A stretch of DNA of 64,000 nucleotides from Azorinus chamasolen (Eukaryota; Mollusca; Bivalvia; Cardiida; Solecurtidae): NCBI GenBank assembly GCA_963576725.1, contig OY755240.1, positions 59,520,633 through 59,584,632 on the forward strand. The letters run 5' to 3'. Below the pieces are notes generated by a model. The model searched no databases, had not been told where the DNA came from, and saw only the letters and a program-made list of their open reading frames with translations. The first letter of the stretch is position 1. Each line of letters starts with the position of its first letter. Position numbers and translations under genes: made by a program. Positions 1 to 11,514 of this stretch are shown piece after piece.

Positions 1-583
1 GTTTCTCGATGTTGTTATATTTTCTGGTCCTTCGGGATCACTAGTTTTGATGGTATAAGTTTTGAAAATTGAATACTGCTTAAGCCGGTGCTAGGGGGGC
101 GTGAGTAGTGTTGCACTTTTAATTACATGTACTACTCATGAACAGATCCAGTAAAACCGAGTCTGCAATTTTCTCTCTTGGCATTGCTACTTTTGTTTTC
201 GAAGGATCACTCTTTCATATCAAAATAAAAGAGTATAACTGTGATAGATTGATATGTTACGTTTTGTTTTATCCTATCTAATAATATTGAAAGCATGGGT
301 GCATGTGTTCTGCGTCTTGGATATCTGTGCGCGCGAAAATCGATGGTTCATAACAGAACTCTGTTAGCCCTGGGAGACAATGTAGATTTAGAGGTGTATC
401 ACTATGAAAGTAGACAGAGCATACTGATAAAAAAAAGTTACTACAGGGGCCCTCTAATCTAGGTCTACTCCGTAAACAAAGGTATATATGCTAGTACCTT
501 TGGAGTAAGGCATTAAGATCATTAGAAATTAACATGATGCTTATCATCATGATAATTAAGAGTAAGACTGCCTGTTTTAGCAT
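1..583. other. No gene or named repeat seen
   Basis: AT-rich sequence without a convincing exon or any of the hairpin families. Confidence 0.4.
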
Positions 584-792
584 TTAACCTTTAGCCTGCT
601 GAACAAATTATATTTTACAGAATTTCTAACCTACTACAATTCTAAAATTCAAGCTATAATCAATTTGTCTACCAAAATGTTATCAGGGTGTCAAACAGTT
701 TGGATCCTGGTGTACCCATCTCGGCGTCTCATCTGGGACCAAAATGTTTACATAGGTATTCACATATCCGCCTATAGCAGGCTAAAGATTAA
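584..792. mobile_element. E copy 1 (TTAA, CCTTTAGCCTGCT ends)
   Basis: Starts TTAACCTTTAGCCTGCTGA and ends AGCAGGCTAAAGATTAA, with an internal GTTTGGATCCTGG...CTCGGCGTCTCATCTGGGACC imperfect hairpin. Matches the copy at 47187-47399. Confidence 0.6.
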
Positions 793-1561
793 TATTAAAC
801 TAATTACCTTCTTTAAGAGTTGTTAATATTTTGTAGCTGTAACACATCCTGTCTCAGTTTGCAAATTGGTTCATGCAGGTTGTGGATCCTGAGACTTTGG
901 ACTTGTATCTGGGTAACACCAAGAACAGCTGCTTATATATCTTTGAAGGAAAGACTTAAGAACCTTAGAAATTAGCATGAAGCTAATCAATCGGTAATTA
1001 ATAGGGTTTATTTCTATTCCATATCTTAACAGTTGAGGTAGATAGTGTATACATTGGACAAACTGTGTTTAACAAACTGTGTTTAAACTGTATGGGACAC
1101 TGTGATGATAAACAGGAATATTAAGGTATTCACGCTCCATTAACAGAACAGAACAGAACAGATAATTTATTAAAGACTTGTACATAGTACATCATCATAA
1201 TATACATACAGAATATCAAAACATTTTGAAAAGATAAGTATATCAAAACATTTTGATTGCAAAAAAACACACGCAATCTTCGAACTTGGCTTAATTCTTT
1301 GTATCGATAGGAGAGTAAATAGTATAGATAAATACATGTAACATTTTTGTTTAATATGTGCATAGAAAGAAACTGACTTGAACCTGTTCAGAATTAATTC
1401 GATATATTATTAAGATGTGTATTTCTTTTGTCTGTTGCACACTTTAAATATAATGCTAATTTATACAAGATATCTTTATTTGCAGTTTTCATTAAACCGT
1501 TAAATTTAAAAACAGATGGTCTTTCATAATAACATCTTTGTAGATATTTTTCTCTTACTTC
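793..1561. other. No gene seen
   Basis: Short A-rich and GAACA-repeat stretches (GAACAGAACAGAACAGA near 1147) only. Confidence 0.4.
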
Positions 1562-1785
1562 TTTATTACCTCATAGGCTATTTAAGACCCAACCTCTTTG
1601 AATAAATCTACCGAAAAGGAGCTTTAACTAGAGAAAAGGAAAAAATTAGAATTTTGTAGTTTGAAACGATTGTGATAAATAGAGCATTTGCTCCTATAGG
1701 AGCAAATGCTCTATTTATCACAATGGTTTCACAAAGTGATTTTTACAGTGTCGTCAAAAGTCGTCAATATGAGGGAAAGGGTTAA
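1562..1785. mobile_element. B copy
   Basis: Left end degraded, right end GGGAAAGGGTTAA intact. The hairpin centre GCAAATGAGC-type arms close on GCTCCTATAGGAGC; arms AAATAGAGCATTTGCTCC pair fully. Confidence 0.7.
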
Positions 1786-2587
1786 CACCGAAAGCCGTTA
1801 ACTCCACTAATAGTAAACATTTTATTTTCAATTAAAATTACAATTTTAACATATCTGTCTCTCCAGATCATTATTACTTTGGCTTTTAGTTACAAATTTT
1901 GTGCGATGCTTTACAAGAGTATTTGAAAAAGCTGTCGTACGTGGTTCCATTCTTGATAAGTACAGTAAAAGAAATGAAGTTGGCGAAGATGGTGTGAACT
2001 GTTGAACGTTTTACATAAAGGTTTCATAATATTTTAAAGGGGAATAAAAGTTTTAGAAATTGAGAATATCTTGAGCCAGCACTTTCAGTTATCACACTTC
2101 AGTAAAGTATAACCTCAGTCTGCCCTGATCATGTGATAGTTTGCACTTATATTAACATAAACTTGATTTAGTAAAACATGTGAACTGGAAGACATCCGAG
2201 TCTGTCTAGAACATTACCCTTACAGTAGGAGCTGTGATCAAATGTTACTGAACTTTCAGTGCTCGCTTCTATTCTGTGTTTGGTAAGGGAGATTACCCTC
2301 TATTCAACATTTCACGGTTTCAGTAAATTATTTCTTTGACACGGTCAAAAAAATATTTTGAAGACAAACGGCCATTTTGAGTTGGGAAACATCACTATCC
2401 GCCATTTTGAATAGGTTTCAATCCACTATTTTGAAAACTGCTTCACAGAGGCTTGTGTCAGCCATTTTGTTAATCTTCTCCCTGGTTTTTCCACCGTCTT
2501 TCGATAAGACTGACCTACCCATTTTACAGTATTATGTTCAATAAATGACCCCTTAAAACATGTTCTACTCTACATTATTAATTGCAG

Positions 2588-2726
2588 GGGCAAATATGCC
2601 CGAAGTTCAAAACAACGAATGAAGAAGGAGGGTCTGAACACTTTACAGTATAAAGTCTTGAAGCAGGAGCTAAGAGACCTGTATACATGGATACTAGTGG
2701 AGGTTGACCAGGAACAGGTTATGAAG
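2588..2726 (+). CDS. Possible internal exon of an unrecognised gene
   Basis: A good acceptor (ttaattgcag) opens a frame reading KYARSSKQRMKKEG, LQYKVLKQELRDLYTWI and LVEVDQEQ, which looks like amphipathic helical coding sequence rather than repeat. Candidate donors: gttatg after 2717 or gttaga after 2726. I do not recognise the family, no neighbouring exon was found, and its end phase does not join the first visible KDM2 exon. Confidence 0.3.
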
Positions 2727-3113
2727 GTTAGAACAGGACTTCAAATCTTAAATCCTTTACACCATAAATATGCATTTTTTCGCCTTAAGAAGCCGTCTAA
2801 TCAGATTCTACTCTATTTGTTTATTGTATAGTATAAATATAATTCTGCAGTTTCAGCCCACATGTGTTTGTCGTGTGCTACCCCACTACCCGCCCATCTG
2901 CTACCACTCTCTGCAACCTCACAGAAACATCTTGGTCAAAATAATCTCAAACATGTCAAAATGTTGTCAAAATAACATTACATAACATTTAAAAGTGAAT
3001 TTATTTTTTTCACATTAATGTAATATTATTACGATCAATATCTTTATGTGAGGTTGCAGAAGGGGTAGCACCCAGTTGTATAAACGATGGTTAAATTAAC
3101 CCCGTTAAAGTGA

Positions 3114-3285
3114 TAGAGTAAAACCTCTCTATAACGGCCACTAAATTGTGTTAATTAGTTGGTATTTAGGGAAGGCGGCCATAGGAGCGTTCTGTTTTAC
3201 TTTCACCTTACTTTAAGCAACCACCTGCCTTTAACACAAACTAATTGAAGTAATGCAGTGGCCGTTATAAAGAGGTTTTACTGTA
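3114..3285. mobile_element. C copy, left arm of hairpin lost
   Basis: AGTAAAACCTCTCTATAACG start and AGGTTTTACTGTA end. The left arm stops at GGCGGCC and the sequence resumes inside the hairpin tip (ATAGGAGCG), so half of the hairpin is missing. Confidence 0.7.
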
Positions 3286-3593
3286 GTCTCTTCTTGCGAC
3301 GCGTTTAGAAATACCTAAAAAATTCACAAATCACTTGTTTATCGCACGGAAACCAGTCGAATAAACGGTGAAGAAGTCAAACTTTTCTGTGCTTGATAAT
3401 CGAAGACCCGACATTATTCGCTAATGCATTAGTACATAGCCATGGCCTAACATTCATGTTCAAGTGCATTTATAAAATAGTTTAACTAATATTCATGATG
3501 TCATCAGTTCTACCATAAATATTCATGAAGTAAATCATATCAACCTTTATCCCGGTGTGAAAAAATAATGGGTGCTCAAATTTGGATCAGCTC

Positions 3594-3880
3594 GTTTTTA
3601 GCTCGTCTGTTTTCGAAGATAAAAGTCGAGCTATTATGATCACTGGGTCGTAGGAGTTGTTTTAGGCGTTGGCGTCGTCGTGGTACAAAAACTTTAATGT
3701 TACTCAAAGAAGTATAAGAGGTATCAAGATGAAACTTCATAGGTGGGTAGATCTCATTGAGAAGAAGGTCCCTATATAATAATAATAACTCTTGATTTCA
3801 ATTATTTTGAGTTATGTTTGTTTAATGGACAAGCACCATATCAGTCGAATGTTGGCGTCGCACGCGGCTCTTGTTACTAC
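3594..3880. repeat. S repeat (TAGCTCG ... GCTCTTGTT)
   Basis: Begins TTTTAGCTCGTCTG, has the CG-rich GGCGTTGGCGTCGTCGT stretch and ends GCGGCTCTTGTT. Same layout as copies at 43766, 53403 and 56724. Confidence 0.5.
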
Positions 3881-4080
3881 TTCCTATACAAACAAGTTTT
3901 CGAAGAGCATTTGACCGAGTGTCAAACAGCTTGCATTCTGATATGATGCCGAGTTACGCGGCATCGCATCTGGATCCAAGTTGTAGTTGTTTGCAAATGC
4001 GAGTCAAGTTTCGGTTAGCGAGAGACAGGTTACTGCTCTCATCAATAAGATCAACATTCATAATGACCCTGTATAAACAA

Positions 4081-4251
4081 CAGTACAACCCCACTAATGC
4101 GACCACCTAAAAGAGGTATAAGTCTGGGTGCTAGATGCAGGTGGGAGCTTAATGCAGGACAAAAGTAATGCAGAAAGCTCCTAAGTAACCACTTCCTTAT
4201 AAAGACATCCATGTTTATTCATTAAGTGGTCGCATTAGAGGGGTTCTACTG
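4081..4251. mobile_element. F element (CAGTACAACCCC ends)
   Basis: CAGTACAACCCCACTAATGC ... GCATTAGAGGGGTTCTACTG inverted ends, with internal GGAGCTTAATGCAGGACAAA shared with D. Decayed in the middle. Confidence 0.55.
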
Positions 4252-4276
4252 AATATGGTTTTCCCGAGGCGTCACT

Positions 4277-4463
4277 TTGACCCATTCCCTCTTGTACTGT
4301 TTTATACCCAACCTCTTGTAATAAATCTACTCAAAAAGAGCATTTACTAAAGAAAAGGAAATTTTTCATGAATTTTTATGGAGCGAATTCTCTATTTATC
4401 ACAATGGTTTCAAACAATTGACATTTACAAGGGCGTCAAAAGACGCCAGTAGGAGGGATTGAA
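4277..4463. mobile_element. B copy, decayed
   Basis: Recognised from ACCCAACCTC, TTTACTAAAGAAAAGG and CTCTATTTATCACAATGG; left hairpin arm missing. Confidence 0.5.
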
Positions 4464-4791
4464 TCAAAGTAACTTGACGTCGTATGTGGCTGCAAACTGT
4501 TTGCAAATGTTATCAAGTTCAAATCTTCCACATATAGTGTTACTTCAGTATACAAGTATTCGTCAGGATGTGGACTTTGGTAATTAAATGGATTTCTACA
4601 TTTTATTTTTCAGGGGTGGTAGGGAGCAGTGATAACAATTGATGATGACATTAGATTTACATAACTGCGGTGATAATCAGTGATAATTGTAGACGGAAAC
4701 AGTACCGTCAGATGATTTTGTTACAAGCAGTGCAGACCCAGAGGATATATATACCATTTACAAAGGCCTTATATACTCGGACCCCAAACAT

Positions 4792-4965
4792 TACAGTAAA
4801 ACCTCTAGATAACGACCACTAAATTGTGTTAATTAGTTGGTATTTAGGGCAGGTGGTCACTTAAAGCAAGGTGAAAGTAAAACAGAATTGCTTTAAGCAA
4901 CCACCTGTCATTAACACAAAATAATTGATGTATTGTAGTGGTCGTTATAGACAGGTTTTACTGTA
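4792..4965. mobile_element. C copy without hairpin tip (tandem unit 1)
   Basis: TA-flanked TACAGTAAAACCTCTAG ... GGTTTTACTGTA. The middle jumps from AAAACAGAA to TTGCTTTAAGC, removing the tip and most of one arm. The next 30 bp are repeated after the following copy. Confidence 0.75.
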
Positions 4966-4990
4966 TCACATATCTTCCCACTTTATTTAG

Positions 4991-5196
4991 GAGTAAAACC
5001 TCTAGATAACGACCACTAAATTGTGTTAATTAGTTGGTATTTAGGGCAGGTGGTCACTTAAAGCAAGGTGAAAGTAAAACAGAAAGCTCCTATAGGAGCG
5101 TTCTGTTTTACTTCCACCTTGCTTTAAGCAACCACGCGTCATTAACACAAAATAATTGATGTAATGTAGTGGTCGTTATAGACAGGTTTTACTGTA
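4991..5196. mobile_element. C copy with full hairpin (tandem unit 2)
   Basis: Near-identical to the preceding copy but with the complete hairpin around GCTCCTATAGGAGCG. Flank TCACATATCTTCCCACTTTA follows both copies, showing a tandem duplication. Confidence 0.75.
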
Positions 5197-5615
5197 TCAC
5201 ATATCTTCCCACTTTATTTAGGAGAACTCGTCCAGATCTTATTTTTGAATCCGTCCATTTTTCATGCTGGGGTGGGCATAGCAAACAAAATATTGACTGG
5301 TACAAACCGCTAACTTCGATGAGTTCAGCAAACAGTGCAGACCTTGATCTGGATCTACAATGTTTGCACATGTCCTTTTTTAAGGGATACTGGCACTAAT
5401 AGGTTAACCATTTCAGTACCATGGGGACGGGTCTGTGATAATTATATGCAAAAGAGTTTGGATCCAGATGAGATGCCGAGTAACTTGACATCTCGTCCGT
5501 ATCAAAACTGTTTCATTTGTCTTATCATAAAGACATTGAACCAAGCCCACGCCTCTCAAAAACTTGAAGCAGACGAAAGTATGTTCTGTAAACGACAATG
5601 TTGGCACTGAACGAA

Positions 5616-5845
5616 TTAACCCTTTCCTCCATAAATACGCCTTTCTACGATTCTGTAAAAGTCACTTGTTGAAACCATTGTGATAAATAGAGCATTTGCT
5701 CCTATAGGAGCAAATGCTCTATTTATCACAATGGTTTCAAATTACAAAATTCTAGAAATTTCATTTTCTCTAGTTAATGCTCCTTTTTGGTAGATTAATT
5801 CAAAAGAGATTTGGTCTAAAAATAGTCATGGGGAGAATGAGTTAA
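5616..5845. mobile_element. B copy, full length
   Basis: TTAA 5616-5619 and 5842-5845. The central palindrome from ACCATTGTGATAAATAG to its exact complement runs about 66 bp around GCTCCTATAGGAGC. Confidence 0.8.
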
Positions 5846-5850
5846 GGGAA

Positions 5851-5938
5851 CTACCAAACGATAGACTGTCGATGAGCGAGGCCATAAACAAGGTGACTAC
5901 CAAACGATAGACCGGTGATGAGAGAGGCCATACACAAT
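5851..5938. repeat. 44-bp direct repeat, two units
   Basis: ACTACCAAACGATAGAC ... GAGGCCATAA/CACAA occurs twice in tandem with a few substitutions. Confidence 0.6.
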
Positions 5939-6069
5939 AAACTTTGATCTTTGTCTCAACCAAACGTCTGAAAATATAAACTATTTTGATTTGAATAAAG
6001 TGTTTTATAATAAACCAGGCCAGGCTTGTTTATTTTTGCTTTGGTGTTTGTAGATTTCTAACTTTTCTT

Positions 6070-7290
6070 TTAGATAAAATATTTGTGCGCTATGGGGATA
6101 CCATATATCGCCAAGTTGTTGGAGGGATTTTATGCTAAGTTTAAAACCTGATGCAGAAGCTGATATTGTAAATGCTTTTAATAAAACTGCTAGACTTTAG
6201 ACGATATTTTGAATTTGGATAATCCTTATTTTGAAACTATGGTTTCTTCAATTTACCCTCAAAGAACTCACTTTAAACAAAGCGAATCGATCCGACAGTA
6301 TTGCTTCCTTTTTAGATTTGAATCTTTCCATCACCAACGGTACAGTTTCGTCGAAAATATACGATAAAGGGGGAGATTTTAATTTCAAAATTGTTAATTG
6401 TCCCTTTCTGGATGGAGATGTGTCCCGTTCTACTTATTCGCTTTGCCCGAGCTTGTTCTTTGCTAGAAGATTTTAATAGTCTTAATTTAGTTATAACCGA
6501 TAAACGTCTTAAGCAGGGTTACAGACATCATAAAATTCGGCAAGCTTTTTCTAAATTTATTATCGAAATTTACCTCTCACTGGTAAATGTAATTGTAATC
6601 TACGGACGTTACGCAACAAGGTATTTCTCACCCAGAATTCTTTGGTGATGTTATCTAAAAACGTCGGTGTCATACCCATTTTCATGATTTGTTTATTAAA
6701 CGGATTAAACATATTAAAGAAAGGTTATGACCCCGTTATATTGCAACGCACTGCATGTTTGGTTATTGACCTCTTTACAGTCGGAAGCTATGCTTCTATT
6801 CCCTATTTGCTTGCGCGATGACAGGCCGAGGGAAGTACTCTATGATGGTACGCCCTGCCTTCAACAAAGTCATTGAGTACATATTTGACGGCCTCTCACA
6901 GTTGTTGATATGCTATGTTTTACACTTTGTCCTGTGTTTACCGTCTTCTATGCTGTGACGAAGTCCGGCGGGGATACCTTTATTAACACTGTTTGTTAAA
7001 CTAGGGTGACTTTGAGGTAAGTGTGAGGCTAGGGCGTCCGTAAACCAGTTTAAACCCGCAGTTGTGGTTTTGCCACTGACCGTTCCAAGGCAGTACTCTC
7101 TTTGTCACCCTTACTTTTATGTTTGGCTGGTGTCTTTGTACGCGTACGTTTGTTGATGTTTTAAATATTCATCTTGTGTGTGTGTCGCATGTCTTATATC
7201 GATGTTTTGGTAGTCGTTGCGTCTTGTGTATGGCTTTTTCTGCTTAACTTTACTACTTTTCATTTGACTGAATTATGCAGTTAGCTATTT
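6070..7290 (+). pseudogene. Decayed reverse transcriptase of a retroelement
   Basis: Pieces in different frames keep RT-like order: DTIYRQVVG, then a deletion, RDFMLSLKP, a frameshift in the region of the catalytic YxDD motif (LDDILNLDNPYFE), SFLDLNLSI, SKIYDK, FPFLDGD-like and LIRFARAC-like segments, and a tail with ACLVIDLFTVGSYAS. The FLDL..SKIYDK..LIRFARA order after the YxDD motif recalls Penelope-type RTs, but the clade is not certain. Frameshifts, stops and the deletion make it non-functional. Confidence 0.65.
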
Positions 7291-7487
7291 AAAGTGCAAT
7301 ACGTTTGTGTCCAAGGACGGAACGTTGGCAAGTTCACATACATATTACATTTTTGCATATCATACATGTATATATGTGAATGTATATGTAATACAGAATT
7401 GTGTATTTAGAGTCAGTGAATGAATTGGATAAATCATATAGATCCGATTCTATTGTGTCTGCCGAAGCCAAGGTATCCTGTAAACAT

Positions 7488-7700
7488 AAACTATTTCCTC
7501 CGTAGGCTATTTTAGACCTAACCTCTTTTGAATGAATCTACCCAAAAGGAGCATTTACTAGAGAAAAGGAAAATGTTAGAATTGTGTAGTATTGAAACCA
7601 TTGTGATAAAAAGAGTATTTGCTTCTTATTTATCACAATGGTTGCAAGAAATGACTTTTACAGAGACATAGAAAGGCGTAGCCATGGAGGAAATGGTTAA
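7488..7700. mobile_element. B copy, tip deleted
   Basis: Right end GGAAATGGTTAA. The hairpin reads GAGTATTTGCTTCTTATTTATC, so one arm is cut near the tip. Confidence 0.65.
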
Positions 7701-8161
7701 GGTAATCAATATGCGCTGGTCAAAAACATTCCTCATTAAAGATCTTTTGAGGCATAAAAGTTCTCAATTAGTTTACATGCACATTCTTACACGTATGCCA
7801 TGCTATTCTTGAGATTGTTTGTGTACTAGCATTAATACAAAAGCACTGGACACTCCGACAGACAATGTCTGGACCAATAAAATTAATTTGACTGGATGAC
7901 ATACTGTAGGGAAATAAAGCATAACGTAATTATCAACAATATACGAATTCATTCTTATTCAATTAAAAAACACCAAAAGCACAGGGTTTTTTCATAAGGA
8001 AGTATTAGTATGTGATATATTCTTATATTATCATTAAAAACACAAACATACCACAGTAGGCGTAATGGAGATGCATAATGAGAAAACAGGTATCTACAGA
8101 GCTTTATAAACAGCCTAGACCAAAACTAACCAGGGTCCACACCGTTTATAAAGGTAAACAA
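7701..8161. other. No gene or hairpin element seen
   Basis: AT-rich spacer between a B and a D copy. Confidence 0.4.
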
Positions 8162-8356
8162 TACAGTAAAATATCTCTAAACTGGACGTTAAAATAAGAA
8201 TCAGGGCTGGTCTGTAAGACAGGTGGCAGCTTAATGCAGGACGAAATTCATGCTAGGAGCTTTCTGCATGACTTTCGCCCTGCATTAAGCAGTCACCTGC
8301 CTAAAAAAGAAGTAAATGCTTCTTTATTAAGATTCCGGTTTAAAGGTTTTACTGTA
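8162..8356. mobile_element. D copy
   Basis: TACAGTAAAATATCTC ... GGTTTTACTGTA with TA flanks. GCAGCTTAATGCAGGACGAA arm present; left arm partly lost at CATGCTAGGAGC. Confidence 0.75.
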
Positions 8357-8569
8357 CAATATTGCAACTGGTGATCAGTGTCAATAAGTGTAGACCCTCA
8401 TCAGATATGTTTCTCATGAAGCAAATGATCTTGATCTACAGTGTGTGTAGTACATCGGTTCTACATGTCCCATATTTTGGCTCATACATCACATATTATA
8501 TCCTATGAAGACAATTGGAATACACAAGAATGGCAAGACATAATTATACTACCCAGACAATAAACAAAT

Positions 8570-8774
8570 TACAGTACACCCCCCCCCCCCCCTCTAAATA
8601 GGACATTGAATTTATTATAAATATCGGTCTTGGAGTCAGGTGGCAGCTTAATGCAGGGTTAAAGTCGTGCAGAAAGCTTTCTGCTTGACTTTTATTCTGC
8701 ATTAAGCAGCCACCTGCCTAAAAGTATCTAAATTCTTCTCAATTCAAATTCCGGTTTAGACGTGTTTTACTGTA
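8570..8774. mobile_element. D copy with C-run in the left end
   Basis: Left terminus reads ACAGTAC followed by a run of C, an expansion inside the inverted repeat; right end GTGTTTTACTGTA. The hairpin tip GCAGAAAGCTTTCTGC lacks the usual CTCCTAGAGGAG. Confidence 0.75.
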
Positions 8775-8955
8775 TGGTGTTATAGGGCAGCTTTAAGGTA
8801 AGACTGCATAATTGTATTGCTATCACGAATAGGTTCGATCCTTTCTCCCGTAAATATTCCTGTAAGAAATAATTTATCAATGAATATTCTTTAGATTAAT
8901 TTTAGGATGCGAAAAAGGTAATGTTTGGTCATGGGACAAACTGTAGAATTAGATC

Positions 8956-9163
8956 TACAGTATAACCTCTCTTAACCGGAATTCTAGTAGATAAGAATTT
9001 AGATACTTTTAGGCAGGTGGCTGCTTAATGCAGAGTGAAAGTCATGCAAAAAGCTCCTAGAGGAGCTTTCTGCATGACTTTCACCCTGCATTAAGCTGCC
9101 ACCTGTCTCCAAGACCGATATTCATACTAAATTTAACGGCCGGTTAAGAGAGGTTTTACTGTA
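8956..9163. mobile_element. D copy, full hairpin
   Basis: TACAGTATAACCTCTC ... GAGGTTTTACTGTA. The hairpin arms span about 9017-9110 around GCTCCTAGAGGAGC with only a few mismatches. Confidence 0.8.
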
Positions 9164-9177
9164 TATAGTTCCGTAAG

Positions 9178-9262
9178 CAAACAGATCAGACACCGAGCAG
9201 ACAGCTCCTATACCTATAGGAGCTGTCTGATCTGAGTCTTCTATATTTGCAAAGACGTTAAT
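9178..9262. mobile_element. A fragment with expanded tip
   Basis: Tip reads ACAGCTCCTATACCTATAGG, i.e. CCTATA is repeated within the loop, followed by AGCTGTCTGATCTGAGTC. Confidence 0.5.
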
Positions 9263-9289
9263 GTGTACCTGTGGAGTGAAGCCTCAACT

Positions 9290-9515
9290 ATTTTCTTCAT
9301 ACAAACGTATTTACATGCATTTGCAAAGAGTAGACTCAGATCAGACGGCTCCGATCAGGGTCTATTCTGTTTGCTTTTGACATGATAAAGATCCGATTCT
9401 ACAGCTTTTGTCAAAGCAAAAAAATCTTTGAACAGTTTACAACATAAAAGTTCAGCTAATGAATATTCATGGTGTCATTTCTTACATGAATATTGAACAG
9501 GGAAATAGTTCAACC
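9290..9515. mobile_element. A copy, shortened hairpin
   Basis: GAGTAGACTCAGATCAGACGG then GCTCCGATCAGGGTC: right arm truncated at the tip. Ends AACAGGGAAATAGTTCAA. Confidence 0.6.
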
Positions 9516-9714
9516 AAGTCAGTGCTATAGATAAGAAAGCTAATAAGAAATTCTAAGTAACAACATTCTGAATTTCTTTCTTCATGAACCCATTCTTGTT
9601 GGTACTCTCGGGTATTCTTCTGTGCATGAAACAATACCATTTGTTCCATGCACATAAACAAATCTCTTGGGTCTTAACCCATCTGTAATTAGTTAAATGT
9701 CGCCATATAACTAA

Positions 9715-9857
9715 ATACTGTAAAAGCCTTCTAAACCAGACATTCAATGGAGACATGTGGCAGCTTAATGCAGGGTGCACCCTGCATTAAGCAGCCACCT
9801 GTTTAAAAGTATCTGAATTACTCTCTACTAGAGTTTCGGTTTAGATGGGTTTACTGT
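9715..9857. mobile_element. D copy with symmetrical tip deletion
   Basis: Both arms are cut at the same point, leaving GCAGGGTGCACCCTGC as a new short palindrome. Ends TACTGTAAAAG and GGGTTTACTGTA. Confidence 0.75.
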
Positions 9858-10129
9858 ACAGTCAATGCAACATGAAATCCGGATAAAGCAACGTAAAACC
9901 CCAATATGAATGAACAAGATCGGGTTTGTATGAGAAACAGATAAGTCAGTACCCCTCTGACTTACAATCCTGCATAGTGTGACATTAGACACACATAGAG
10001 GGAAAATGGGCATTTAGAACATTTGAAACAATGTAGACCTAGAATAATCAGTGTATCAAAATGTAGATTTTGATCAGAATGTACACTGAATGATACTCAT
10101 CAGCAGCTGTCTTGCTGTATAGAAAATTG

Positions 10130-10336
10130 GAAACCTTCCTTCAGGAAACAGAGTAGACCCAGATCAGACGGCTCATGTAGGAGCCATCCGATCAGGATCT
10201 GATCTATTTGCTTATGATATGATATAGATCTCAATCTACAATTGTTTTCAAAGCGAAAAAATCCCTTGAATTTTTTACATTATAAAACTTCAGCAAACAA
10301 ATTTTCAGGATGAATATTTAACAGGTAAAGGGTTAA
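10130..10336. mobile_element. A copy (shares TTAA with the next)
   Basis: Hairpin GGCTCATGTAGGAGCCATCC; right end AACAGGTAAAGGGTTAA. The terminal TTAA at 10333 is also the left TTAA of the following element. Confidence 0.65.
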
Positions 10337-10563
10337 CCCTCTCCCTGTTGTAGATTAATTTCAAATGTCTATATCTACTGAACATTCATGGACAAAATTG
10401 TTACTACAAAATGTGGAAGGTGAAAACTTGTAGCCATTTTAGAGAGTAAAGAAACATATCTTTCAAATTGCACTAGCAAACAGAGCAGACCCAGATCAGC
10501 CTGATCTGGGTCTACTCTGTTTGCAGATACATGAAAAAACGTTTACATGAGGGAAAGGGTTAA
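10333..10563. mobile_element. A copy, opposite orientation
   Basis: TTAACCCTCTCCCTGTTG ... GAGGGAAAGGGTTAA. The hairpin has lost the GACGG/CCGTC tip and reads CCAGATCAGCCTGATCTGGG, a clean palindrome. Confidence 0.75.
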
Positions 10564-10760
10564 AATGTGGTTTCTGATCAGGTTCTACAGAGCAAACAGC
10601 TTATCACACAACTCAGCAACACAAGGTAGATTCTGATGTGTGACAGTACATAACCCGCTCACAGACCACAATTAAAATGCAGTCATTGACCATGTTCTAC
10701 ACTATTTATGATGTCTGTAACTTGTTTTTCATTTAGCAGGACTCATTTGTGATACTGCAG

Positions 10761-10994
10761 TTAACACATTTCCTCCTAGACTATTTTTAGACCCATCCTC
10801 TTTGAAAAAATCTGTCGAAAGGAGCATTAACTACAGAAAAGGAGATATGTGATGCTCTATTTATCACAATGGTTTCAAAATGTGACTTTTAACCCATCCC
10901 TTCATATTGACGCCTTTTTACGCCCCAGTAAAAGTCACATTCTGAAACCATTGTGATAAATAGAGCATTTGCTCCATAGGAGGGAATGGGTTAA
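10761..10994. mobile_element. Two half-B elements head to head
   Basis: A left-deleted B (10761-10892) is followed at a TTAA by the start of another B in opposite polarity, which stops at GCTCCATAGGAGGG just past the hairpin tip and ends GGGTTAA. Confidence 0.6.
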
Positions 10995-11514
10995 AGAGGC
11001 GCCAAAATGTGTCACTAAGAGAGAATGTGTTAACACTGTAGACCTAATCACATGTTCTCAAGTGCAGACACTGATCTAGATCTACAATATTTGCAAATGT
11101 TCAAACCCCATTTTTTCTGCAAACCTGAACAGTTTTTTATCTCAAAATGTTTTTTGACCTGTGTTGTATTGAATTAAATCGGAAAAATTATCTAACTGAG
11201 CAAACAAACAATGAGGTGTGCAAATAAACACACTGACCAGCAGTGTATACATGCATATAGTATCTAAGTTTCAAGGCTCGAGATTCTGCACCCAAAGAAG
11301 ACAAAGAAAATGTCACTTTCATAATGAGCATAGTAATTGTGATTTCAAATGAAAGCAAAATTACATTTAGGCATGGACATACATGTACAAAGAACGCTTA
11401 GAACAGTAAAACATTATGTACTGTAGTCAGAAAAATTCAATATAGAAACTTTTCAAGCTTCCATTGTTTGTATAGAGTATCATGAAGTGATTCTTTTTCC
11501 ATTCCCAACACACC

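Noticed and set aside
2588..2726. Missing KDM2 first exon
   Set aside because: The end phase does not fit AGG GTA AAA at 45283, the sequence does not resemble the KDM2 N-terminus, and it lies 43 kb away.
8579..8594. Homopolymer C/G runs (also near 22424, 27855, 30012, 44781, 52720)
   Set aside because: Simple-sequence tracts; their length may be an assembly or polymerase artefact and no function can be supported.
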